In this document: positions 45,452 through 58,325 of the stretch, piece after piece
Layout: every line of letters starts with the position of its first letter
How positions within the stretch are numbered: the stretch's first letter is position 1
Assembly (NCBI GenBank): GCA_029641185.1
Contig: JAPWGK010000021.1
Coordinates: 620,001-684,000 of the forward strand
Source of the DNA: Pseudofabraea citricarpa
Taxonomy: Eukaryota; Ascomycota; Leotiomycetes; Helotiales; Dermateaceae
Direction: 5' to 3'
Length of the DNA stretch: 64,000 bases
Made by a program: the position numbers and the translations under genes
The notes under the pieces: model-generated
Told to the model about the DNA's origin: nothing
What the model saw: only the letters and a program-made list of their open reading frames with translations
The model's database searches: none

Positions 45452-47482
45452 TAGCATGCGATTTTCATAATTATTCTAGCTGGTTATCCTGCATTGAATT
45501 TTTGATAGTCCTGTATTGGCAGGAAGGTAGATGTTCTTCTTTGAGATACAACGCTTATTCTAGCATCCCTCTGTTAAATCGATAGAGAGACGGTATAAAC
45601 AAGGACACGTATGGTTAGGCATTTTAGAGCCATCTCTGCTGATAAAGTCTTTGGCGCAACCCTCTCTGTTTACTTCTATTGCCCAGCTCACAATATCCTT
45701 TATCGTGGCTGCATCTAACTTGGTGTTCTCGGTGCTGGAGCTGAATCAACTTCAGGCAAGGCTGCAGTAATGCCTGGAGCTTCAAAGCCGTCGGACCCGT
45801 AACTACGACCGGAAGCGCAGAGTAAGTGTTGAACGGTGCTGTTGGGGTTGAGGGGCTATTTATGGTGTTTGACATGTGGCTCTTGATAATATATCAACCA
45901 GTGGAGCCAGAGACATCTCGTGGTACAGGAGAAGACGGAGAAGACGGCGGAGAAGAAGCTGATTTGGATTAAACTCAGATTGATCTGTTGTTTACTTGGG
46001 AAATCGAGTGGGTTTGAGGACGACGTAAAAGACAGGATGCGCGCGAAGGCGTACTGTTTTTATTTTAAGTTAGCGAGGCGGAGGTTGTTAGCTCTATGAG
46101 TTTGCTAGCCAGTAAGTATATTTCGAGAAGGAAACAGAGAACTAGAGACAGCTCTGATTGTTACTTTACTGTGGACCCATGCTGTTCAAGTATCAAGGTT
46201 ATTCAGTTATAGCAAAATGAAGTTGAGCTAAAAGATCGAGTGGAGCTGGGGGCTACATTTAAGCGAGGGGAAACCTCAACTGCACCTATCTGATGGGATT
46301 CAAAGTCCTAGAGGTGAGCTGATAGTATACCTTCAATTAACCATCCTATCTATTTATAAGACAAGAGCAGATAGTCTTTCACGAATCACGATTGTGACCC
46401 TCTATAAACGAGTTTTTGCAAAACAGCCGGGAACATTGAATGTGTATGCTTAATGATTATCTGGCCCCAATCTTAAAATTTGACGGCCTTTTCAACCAAC
46501 CAACATGAAACGATAAGTCCTCTATCAAGACGACCTTGTTCATCTCAATGATATGATAAAAATCTTTTTAATATGGAAACGGAGATTCTTGTCCCAGGAC
46601 TGCATATCATCTATAAATCTCCTAAGGCTTGATAGCTATGTAGAAGTCGATAGATGGTTGAATCTATATTACCGACTCTTTTAATTTACTTCAAGTTAAG
46701 TATCAAGGGAATTTACCAGGTTAAGGTAGTAAGCAGGCTGGTGATATAAGAACCACATAGAATTCATCATATTAAAATTTCAGAAATTTCAAGCCCTGTA
46801 CCTGGTTGACGAACGAATTAAAACAGCTAATTTAATCGATGCGGCAACATGAAATACAATATACAACTATTGGGGAAAATCAGGAGTGAAATTTTGGGCC
46901 AGGATTCAACGATGTGTAGGCGGAATTTGAAAAGCATTATCCATCAAACTTCATTATGTTCGCTATTAAACGTCTTGCCCACTTATACATCTAGCAGTCA
47001 ATTATCATGACAGTCATTATTGGTTTTACCTAAGTATAGGTCTGACTCTTACCTACTCTGGGCAAGATATGATCCCATCACGAATACAGTTCATTCTAAT
47101 GATTTAGCAAGACATTTTACTCTACAACACTGAGAACAGAAGGCAGTTCAAGACAACATAACCCAAACTACACATCGTCTGACACGAGCAAAACAAACCT
47201 GCGAAGCTTAATACAAACCCGTGGCCTCTAATCCTTACAACCTACACATACCCATATAGACCACCTCAAAACACATCCGAAGATGATATATACATGTACA
47301 CTAACTACTACAGAGACCATCCCAAACAATAGCAAAGAAGAAAGGTCAGAAATGACAAAAGAATGGAAATCACCAAGCTCTGTAGTTAGGCGGAGGCAAG
47401 CCACAACGAAGCAAGAGACAGCGGTTTCCGTATGATTATGCGGAATTTACTCGTGATATGTACTCAGTAGCGTTGTGCCACT
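45452..47482. other. gene-poor AT-rich island right of the transposon
   Basis: About 2 kb with no confident gene. Minus-strand readings at about 45550-45890 look faintly coding in three different frames in succession and may be a gene relic. From 45900 to 47340 I see only AT-rich sequence without long open frames. The last 140 bp are the 3' flank of the 1349-aa gene. Confidence 0.45.
45548..45889 (-). pseudogene. possible decayed small gene
   Basis: Read on the minus strand, three frames in turn give peptide-like sequence: PSTPTAPFNTYSALPVVVTG, then FEAPGITAALPEVDSAPAPR, then DAATIKDIVSWAIEVNREGC. This could be a gene with frameshifts, or one with introns I cannot place, or chance. There is no family match. 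It is listed because composition here is less AT-rich than the surroundings. Confidence 0.25.
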
Positions 47483-50400
47483 TTAGTGATTACTTGGCGC
47501 ATGCCCTCGCGAAGGTGTGCTATTGTGAGGGATTTCAAGTTCAGCTGGTTGTTGATTCTTGGAATATATCTGAGCCTGTTCCAACTGTTTCTTATATCGG
47601 GCAACCTGGATTGCATCTTTGACACTTTTGCTGATGTCTTGCAGTCTCAGCATGAACGGCTCTCCCGCTCCAAGAAGTTCTAGAATATGCTCTATATCAA
47701 AGAGTAATTTGAGGATGACCGAGTCTGTATCACAGAAGGTGCGAACGGCCATAATGTTTGCTACTTGCTTCCAGCTGTATAACATGGAGCTGATACGGAG
47801 TTCATTACCAGCTTGGGGCCCATGGAAGCGAAAACGGCTCTGGTTCAGAGCTACAAGGTTGCGTTGAGTGAGTTGGTCGTACATGAACTCGGTTACCATT
47901 GGTCGGCCCTTGCTTTTCCAAGAATCGATGGTCTTTCGGATGGTATCGATGGAGATTCGAGCCTGGCTAAATTCGTTCATGAGAAACACATTTGCAGTGT
48001 GAACCATCATGAGCTCCAACTCTGTGTAAATCCGGGCCTGCTCAAACGCTGCAATGGAGCGGGTCACGGTAGCTTGTGTTGGGCGTGCATTCTTGTCAGC
48101 ATGAGAGCGAAACATCGGTGACATATCTGCCTTCTCAGCCTAGAATTTTCTTAGCTAGTCCGTATTAATCATGATAGGAGGCACTTACCATCTCGCCGAA
48201 CTTATTTTTTATCTTTCCTATCATGGTGGACTTCTTGGGAGTATTGTACTTTTTTGGAAGCGGTGGCACCTGTGAGCCCTGGTTGACTATCGGCGAGTGC
48301 GAGAGCCAGCCCTTTTCACCGAACATTTTTTTCATCGGTGAGCGTGACCTCTTGGGTGGGCTAACACTCTGTTCTATGAATGCACGGGGTGTTCTGCCAT
48401 TGGCTTCGTCACTCTCGATTACGTTATCCAGTTGTTTTGTAGGAGATATAGATGGGTAGCGCTGGTTGGTAGAAGAGCTTGAACGGGGATCAACGGAGGA
48501 TCTGCTAGTTCTACTGTAGTTCGAGGAGCTTGAAAAGGATCCGTGCAAGTCAACTTGGCCCGCCTGGCGAGTGGGAGAGCGTGAAGATGTACGTCTTGGA
48601 TGCCCATCCTGACGATGCGCTGAGTGAATAGCTGGTACATTGGAGCTAATACCGCGACGGCTATCAGAAGCTGTCTCCTTGGTCTTTCTATAGTCGTGAT
48701 AATCTGGTGATTGCAGTCCTTCGTCCTCAGAATCGTACTGCGAGAGAAAGTGAGGACTATTCTCAGGTGACTGGAATCGTGGTTGTTGTCTTCCTCGATA
48801 AATAGGCGAGATGGTTGGAGATGATTCACTTCTATGAAAGTTGTGCTTGCTAGGCTTGGAGGCTAGGTTTCGAGGAGGGGAGGGTTGTCGCGTCATGTAT
48901 GTAGCATTTCCTGCCGAGAAAGAGTTTTTCATATGCGATGTTCGCGGGCTTGGGACGTATTCGGCTTCTTGCTCTTTCATGAAATCCCGAAACCTAGCTA
49001 GGTGCCCTTCGTCATCGAGACGATCTAGCAGTGGACTGCGCTCAAACTCATACGGGTTGTGCGTTGGTACAGGGAAGCGATGTCTTGCTGCACTGTGTAG
49101 GATTAGCTCTACCCAACATTAGAATGGACGGGGTGGCTCACACGCTGAGGAGGGCGATATCGTCATCGGTAGAGCGCAGTTGATTCTCCATACCAGAGGT
49201 CGTAAGTGCTACAAAGTCACCCATGATTGCTGCTGATGTGTCGGGTATGAACTCGTGTGAGCCAGAGGAGCGCGTCGAAATAGTGGTGTCTACTTGATCA
49301 GACGGGTACCATATAGCGGGATTGCGCTGAGAGCTTGAATCGGAATCTCCGGGATGTTGTAGCATAGGCTTAGAGGATGTTTGTTGGCTCGTAGAGGTGT
49401 CGTGCTCTCTATCTCGTTTTGTTGCTGCGCGTATGTGGCCTGCGGCGTGCTTGCGAACTTTCAAGGGCGCTGGCTGTGCTGAGCGATGTAGTAGATCGCG
49501 ATTATCATCCATTCTAGGCTCTGCCTTGATATGTTTGAGTTTAAGAGTGCTGCAAGCAAACTGGATCTTAAGCCATGATTGAAAGATAAGAAAAGTTTGC
49601 AGCAGCCCTTTGTTGGTATTGCGACGAGACAAGAAAATCTCATCCGCGGCGCCGTCGAAAGTCGCCAACCCAGGCCCCGACCTCGAGAGTTCTGGACAGT
49701 ACACCGCGGGCTTCAAGATTTCACCAAGGCCTACAGGGGCTGTGGAAGACTTTTCAGACAGAGCAACTGGTATGATACCAGACCCAGCTATTCTCTGTGA
49801 GGGACGAGTCGGGCTCTCTGGTGTCAGTGGCCGCAACCTCTTTCTTCCTCTTACCTGTTTACCAGCAAACCCCACAGGTACTTCCTGCGCATTCGAATCT
49901 CCTATATTGGGAGAACTACTGGGACTTTTATCTCTGGCCAAAGGCCGTGCAACTCTATCCAAACTATCCTCACTGTGGGCTTCAACACGGGTGCTGTCAG
50001 GCTGGGGAGAGTCTTTTCGACAAAATGGCACACGTCTACTGTTGCCAACAGATGTTGTTTCTTTCCGGCGAAACACACTCAACAAGCGTCGGTGGAGCAC
50101 GACAGACCCTTCAGAATTGATTAAATGCCGTTTTCCGTCAACCGTAACGACTTGATTTCGGCGGTTTTCTTGGTTGATCAAAGTGGTGTTCATGCTCGAG
50201 TCTTTTGGGTTTGTCTTTTTTTCAGGGCATGAATTTGTAGTATTTGATTTCTTCTTGCCGGGAGAACAACTAAAAAGCCTTCTTTTAGGCCCCACGGACA
50301 GTCCAGAAGTACTTGCAGGGACCACATATTGTACTCGTTCAATGGAGGACGTTGACCACTTGAAATCCAGGCCACTGTCATAAAAGAGGTCAGCAGTGAA

Positions 50401-51734
50401 TGGGCCTTTGAAATAAGAGAAGTACTCTCTCATGAGGCTTTCATCCTGCTCTTTGGTGTTATCTACGGCTACGGCTGTATTTCGAGATTGCCGAACGGCA
50501 CTCTTGGCTAGACGAGAGATATACTCCGCGTTTGCAAGCCCAAGTTGCTTAGCAGTAGGCTGAATTGGCCCTTTTAGTAAATAACCCGGCAATGGAACTT
50601 CATCCTGCACTAAGTGGTGCTTGCGTGCAAACACAGCATTTGGCACCAGAACGCCATGCGGGAGGGGCACATTTTGTGCAGAAGCAAGATACGCTGGATT
50701 GGGTCTCGTCCCTGGTTTTGGTCCCAGTCGTAATGAGCTCAGCTCCTCGTATGTGGCATCTTTCAACCCCACAGGTAGCTTCATGTTGCAGACCGGAGAC
50801 TCCCTAGCCTTCGGGTATTGAAGGGATTGTAAGTCTTGTTGCTTTGCTTCCCTTTCCCTGGTTGGGCTAGAAACCAAAGCAGAGCTAACATTATCATCCA
50901 TCAAGTGATGTACAGGTACTTCAGTTGTATATCCGATCCGGATGGCTGGCCTTGATAGTGTCTGTGTCTTCACGTTCATCATATTTCCACCACGTCCATA
51001 ATCTGGGTCCCATAAACGCCTGTGAAATTCCTCTGGACTGGGACAGTGATAAACGCTGGCCTTGCCTCCCCCAGTGGAGACGAAGAGAGTATGCTCTATG
51101 CGCCAAGCAGAACGATGAGTGATGGTCGATATCCCAGACTGGAATGTCGGACTTGTCGGAGAGATACGAGGTGCCTCCAAAGGCGAGCCGGATTTGTTGT
51201 TCTTTGCCCTCCACTCAAGCAGAGTCTTTGTGGGAACTACTTGAGACATTATCGTCGCAGTATGTGGCACATGGGGGAGCAAAAGATTCTCCTGCATCAT
51301 TACTCAACGACTAAGCTCAGCATGTGGCCAAAAGGCAAGGACTTACATGACGGGTTCGGTGTGTGTGCTTCCACCGTTGGTAACTGGAACCAGGGAACGG
51401 ATTGCATTCATCGATTTCAATTAACTCATCAAGTACTCCGCATGCCAGATCCACATTTTCATCGCCAAAGCGCTCCTGGAGCTGAGGATGTATAATTGTG
51501 AGGCCATCTTCGTAATTAAAGTTGCGAGGTACCCAGTCGAGGACTCTCACGAGAAAGTTGCGGCACTCTATATGCACGGCATGAGTGAGGACTCGCCAGA
51601 AGATAGGAGTACTCACGATCTTCGTTCCAGCCTTCTCTCGACAAGTTTTCGGGGCCAGAGATTTTGGGTACATCCTCAGCCATATGAACGGGCGCCATAT
51701 CGTAGCCACGGCGCACAGGGGAACGGCGGATCAT
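47483..51734 (-). CDS. uncharacterised 1349-aa fungal protein, mostly disordered
   Basis: Five exons, in gene order: 51617-51734, 51347-51567, 49142-51291, 48189-49092 and 47483-48139. I do not recognise the family. The N-terminal about 110 residues look folded (CRNFLVRVLDWVPRNFNYED, ENVDLACGVLDELIEIDECN). Residues about 115-1120 are largely Ser/Pro/Arg/Lys-rich low-complexity sequence with many SP and TP sites (SPPKRSRSPMKKMFGEKGW, RSPTRQAG). The C-terminal about 215 residues are a helical domain (AAFEQARIYTELELMMVHTA, FSQARISIDTIRKTIDSWKS, LLFDIEHILELLGAGEPFML), probably the functional core. No signal peptide or membrane helix is visible. The Arg-Ser-Pro-rich middle suggests phosphoregulation, perhaps at the cytoskeleton or in the nucleus (inference only). 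Every exon junction is GT-AG with introns of 49-55 bp, and phases close exactly, so the model is firm although the function is not. Confidence 0.82.
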
Positions 51735-52999
51735 TTTGAAGCCTACCTAGACAGACGAGAAAGAAAAGAAGGCACAACAGAAAACGGATTCGCGGACTTG
51801 GACGAACGAACGGATGATCATCAGGGCAAGGCACATAGAAGTCTTCAGTGACTAGTGTCAAGGATGGGAAGCTGGTGAATGGCATGATCTCTATTGCAAG
51901 CAGGTCGACTAAGTGGACTGATTCTGACGATGGATTGTAGATGGAGTAGAAGGAATGGAAGGGACCTCGACTTGAGCTGCTTCACAAGGTACTGATGGAG
52001 CCCGTTTGAGAAGGCACCATGGCATTCTGATAGCATTGAAGGCAGCCCTACGCATCTCTGCAGACGCGAGTCGGAAGGTTGAGCCGAGTGACAACTGCAG
52101 GCGGAAGCTTATGGCATTTAAGACTTATTCGAGGCTCAACACCGCTAAGACCTGCACTTGCCTTCAGTCGTTGGACGAGTCACGATACTGTGCAATCACG
52201 TGGCACGTCCTGGAATAGAGCACGTGAATTCCTCTTCGGACTAATGAAACTTGCTGGAAATACGAAAGAGCTTGTCTTCTATCATGAGCAGAACTGACTT
52301 GTTTGCCCACAACGATTCCCTAGAATCGAATCCTGCGCATCATGAGAGAGGACAACTTCTTCCATGACTCTCTGATGTATGCCTCTGGCCAGTACTGACT
52401 CCTGTGCGGCCCCGATCAATGGCAGAATGGCAGAATGGCAGAGGACACAACATCGTGTTTGACGCTGCGAACAGACCCTGAGAACTAGGTACGGTGACCT
52501 CGTGCGACCCATGGCGCAGACCCCAGTGCCAGTGCCAGTCACGTGCCAGGCTTCCTCGTTACCGTTTTACCGTTTTCTCGAGCCGGCGTCCAATGTGGGG
52601 TCGACGATATCTGTAAAAGGAGCAATGAGATTCGCTCCCGGTGCTTCCCCGCATCGCAGGGCAGCCAAAGTTGCCGCAGAGGGCTTCCGTCCTTCTGATC
52701 CTTCTAATACGGGTGTCGCGGGACCCTTCACCCACTGCGGATGCTGTCCAAGGCAAGTCCAAGTATCGTCGGCTGGAGTCTCGACGGCGCCGAATCAAGT
52801 GCCGTTGACCATGCTGACTGTTTTGAGCTCCCAGAGTCCGGACACCCAGGTGATACAAGTATCTGGAGTTCTGCTTGCTCTGTTTTCCTTTCTCCTTCCT
52901 GTATCATTCCTCTCTTCTGACTTTCTTGTGTTGTCCTTTCAATAAAGAGGCTCTGGTTGACGTATCTAGGCGACTTTCATAATTGCATCGTCTCTCGTG
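51735..52999. promoter_or_regulatory. 1.27-kb divergent region with three CACGTG sites
   Basis: Head-to-head spacer between the 1349-aa gene and the phenol monooxygenase gene. CACGTG palindromes occur at 52197-52202, 52221-52226 and 52540-52545; the first two are 24 bp apart. A C/T-rich leader at 52870-52935 precedes the monooxygenase. A 147-codon open stretch at 52502-52945 has no coding character. Confidence 0.5.
52197..52226. promoter_or_regulatory. paired CACGTG sites upstream of phenol monooxygenase
   Basis: Two CACGTG cores with starts 24 bp apart (52197-52202 and 52221-52226). A third core lies at 52540-52545. Spacing of about two helical turns would suit two bHLH dimers on one face (inference). 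Confidence 0.4.
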
Positions 53000-55053
<2,054 letters not shown>

Positions 55054-55550
55054 ACTGATGCCATCTGTATATTGAATAGACGTTCTTTTGTTTTTGGTTT
55101 TTGTACATAAAGCCAGATTCCCACTAGATTCCTGCAAATAACATGACATTTACCCTTGTATTCGAAAAGCTGCAGGGGTTAGAGAGTCCAACAAGTATGA
55201 TCATGTGACTGAGAGGTGTGGCGCGTACTGTACCTTTCCTCCCCGCCATCTCGCGCAAGCCTCTCGTCGCCATTTAAAGCTACAACCTCGAATGCAAATC
55301 CATCCGGATTCTAAATCTAGTTCTTCTGCCACCACTAAAGCACCTTTGAAGCGTTGTCGCGAATTGAGCGCGCAAATTTTCAAACACGCGCATATCCCTT
55401 CTGCTATCCTCATTCACCGTCCAAGCAACAACATCCACGCTTTTCCTCCGTCCAACTACACAACCCATCATATTCGCGCTCACACTCATACTCGCAGATT
55501 ACTTGTGGCGGCTTGATGTTCGTCACAGGAGTCCTCCTTCATTGAGTGTA
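55054..55550. other. intergenic: monooxygenase 3' end and ULP1 promoter
   Basis: 497 bp. No gene is seen. A 9-codon upstream frame (55516-55545) ends 5 bp before the ULP1 start codon. Confidence 0.4.
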
Positions 55551-57645
55551 ATGGCCAGGGGAACCAAGCGCAAAGCAATGGAGGAATTGACACCGAATTC
55601 ACTACCCGCTATCGATTTCGTCCGACCCGTAAGCATTCCAGTCGCCAACCCTTCTTCTATATCGCGGGTGCTGATGATCTGCTGTTAGGTTGAGGAGCAT
55701 CCGCAAACACCACATTTCATAGGAAGACTTGTGATGAGCGTTCGCGGCGCCGTTTCGTGGCTCTTGAACGGCTTCTACACTACTACAACCCATCAAAATA
55801 CGAACGGTGAGTAGCTAAGCTGGTTCGTGGTGATACCTACTGATTTAGACAGTGGTTACCGACGCCCATGTTCAAGTCGTAAGATCTAGTCCTCGGAGTA
55901 GCACTTCAATCAAACGTCTCAAAACAACCAACAGCCTGTCGGCGTTGACGAAGCCAACTACGAAGCAAAAGCCAAGATCCAGATCAGATACAAATACGCA
56001 TCCTTCTACTACGGTCTACAAGGGTGGTATAGGTCCAGTTGACATTGGCGGTTGCACTACGGAGAAGGACTTGGAGCAATGTGTTGACAACTTCTGGCTG
56101 CCGCAAGATTGGACAAAACCGCGGACCAAACACCTACAAAAACAGTTGGAGGCTTCGGATCAAGTCCGTGATTGTCAAGCCCCTTCAAAGAATCGTTCCC
56201 TGGATACCTTCCCTGATCAAAATGGAGACGATTTTGTGATGCGCGACTCAGATCATGATGTAGAGTTTGCGCAAATGGATGGTAAATCTGATCATAAAGG
56301 AGATTATTTTACAAGTAGTATCAAAGAACCACAGAGTACGAAAGCAATGCCGACCCCTGCACCTCCTAATAACATTCCTTTGCCTACTACAACCTCAAAA
56401 CGAGAGCAGCAAACAATGGATCGGGGAACAGATGGAGGGCCAAGCAGATCGACCTGGACGGCATATTCACTGTCAAGGAAACCAGAACTGCAAATGGATG
56501 AGATAAAGCTGGAAGATAAACTAAGTCAGGATATTGGTGCTCTGCTCTTGACTGAACAAGTCGGTAAAGGGAGTTACCGGGAACAGACTTCAACCAATGA
56601 ATTTAAGGATGATGCGAAGAAGGACAAGTTGAAGGACGTGAAGGTCGAATTCGGGATTGACTTGGGTCACGAGCAAGAGTCAGAAGGGCCGGAAGTAAAA
56701 AGGCCTTTGAAAGGTATACTCAAAAAAGAGTCAAAATACGACCTTAAAGAGAGTGTGAAGAAGGTTGACACACATCTCCGGTCATCACAAGATAAAAAGA
56801 TTAAGCGGGAAGCATCTGCTCGTCAACGCGAAAAACAAGAGAGGGAGGCTGCAGCGAAGGCCAAGAAAGAAGCCCGCCTCTACCGGCGTCAACCAAATGG
56901 GCCCCTGGTCAAACGACTGAATACAAATTGGGCCGCTATTGTCAAAGGTGCAATGACCAAGCAAGGAACGATTACGACTTCGTTGGGAGGAACACCATTG
57001 CAGCAAAAGGATTTCGGAACTCTACTCGGGAGCCGCAGTTGGCTCAATGACGAGATAATCAACACCTATATCGAATGGCTTGTCGATGCTGCTAATCATG
57101 CAGCTGAAAACGAGGCAAAGGTAGCTGGTGAAAAGATTAGCTCTGTGCCAAAGTTTATCGCACACAACAGTTTTTTCTACGAGAGCCTCAAGAATAAAGG
57201 ACCTCAGGGCACAGCACGGCTGATGAAGAGAAAAAAGGCACCCGGGCTATCACTCCTGGAAGTCGATTCGGTCTTTGTTCCCATTTGCAAAGGAGCCCAT
57301 TGGACTCTCGGTGTTGTGCGACCATTCGCCAAGACGATCGAGTACTTTGACAGTATGGGCGGTGGCTCTGCTCATCTTGTCAAACTTATGCGGGACTGGC
57401 TCGCCTTCCAGCTAGGCGATGCCTATGTGGCCAACGAATGGACGGAACCAATGACTCGATGTGCGGTGCAGCACAATGGTTATGATTGCGGGGTGTTCGT
57501 CTGCACCAACGCGTTTTGTGTCACCGCTGGAATAGATACATCTTCCTATCTAGAATGCCACATGACTCAGCAGCGACAAAACATCGCAGCCATCCTCATG
57601 AACAGGGGGTTCGTGGGCGACTTTGCTTGGAGCACGCAAGTGTAG
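55551..57645 (+). CDS. ULP1: ULP1-type SUMO-specific cysteine protease
   Basis: Three exons, 55551-55628, 55689-55806 and 55853-57645; 662 aa. C48-family protease that matures SUMO and removes it from conjugates, usually held at the nuclear pore by its N-terminus. The catalytic domain fills the last 240 residues. It has [20 protein letters not shown], His548 in [12 protein letters not shown], Asp565 in [10 protein letters not shown], the oxyanion Gln605 and the nucleophile Cys611 in [19 protein letters not shown]. All four catalytic residues are present, so the enzyme should be active. The N-terminal 370 residues are hydrophilic and probably disordered, with a Lys/Glu-rich helix just before the protease ([20 protein letters not shown]). 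The second junction uses the CAG four bases after a TTTAG, as frame demands ([10 protein letters not shown]). A minimal upstream ORF precedes the start. Confidence 0.93.
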
Positions 57646-58325
57646 GTGCAGAGCTTTTATTTCGACGCATGCTTTCACAATTTATTGAAATTTACGGCGC
57701 TGTAGATGGGTGCTTGGGCTGTATGATTTCTAGGTATGATACGAGCATTGGGGTTCACGGCGTTGAGAGACTCGGTAGGCTTGTTTGACTGCATTCTTGT
57801 ATGGTGTTGGATATGGCGTTTGGCATCACGGTGATACCCAGTGCAGCGAGCCGATGGCCCTCACTTGCCTTGCTTTCCCTCTTTAGTTACAATAATAACA
57901 ACACGGAAACTGTTTGAACTTTGGGATGATGTTATGACTTTTGGGTGATACTATGGTACGTACGTACTGATTGATACTGTAGAACCCCTAGCGATCGTGA
58001 TCCCGCTTGGCAGCAGATTTACCCGGCGGCTATTCGGCTATTCACCCACGTGAAGCTTCTGCCCCACGCGCGCTTGATTGTCGGTGGTTGGGAAGCTGGA
58101 GAAATGAAATGCACGGATTGTCCGCCCCGTCGCCAGTCAGGCTGCTGCCCTCAAACGACGCTCCGCTCCACACCATCGTCTGGCTGTCTGTCTGCCATTC
58201 ATCATTGATTGATTCTCTTTGTCGCCCGTACCTGTCCCCGTCCCCGTCCCCGTGCATGATCCAAGTGATATCAACACTCGATTCTCTGCTGCGCATGATT
58301 TTGAAGTCGCTGTCACCCACCGGCG
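57646..58325. promoter_or_regulatory. intergenic: ULP1 3' end and WDR48-like promoter
   Basis: 680 bp, no gene seen. It holds a CACGTG at 58047-58052 about 275 bp before the WD40 gene, and a GTCCCC hexanucleotide repeat of three copies near 58233-58252. Confidence 0.4.

Noticed and set aside
52502..52945. 147-codon plus-strand open frame before the phenol monooxygenase
   Set aside because: No family resemblance, low-complexity Ser/Pro/Val composition, an overlapping minus-strand frame of similar length, and location in a promoter-like spacer.
55205..55516. 103-codon plus-strand frame upstream of ULP1
   Set aside because: Rich in His/Thr/Arg with no conserved features, and largely overlapped by minus-strand frames; more likely promoter and leader.
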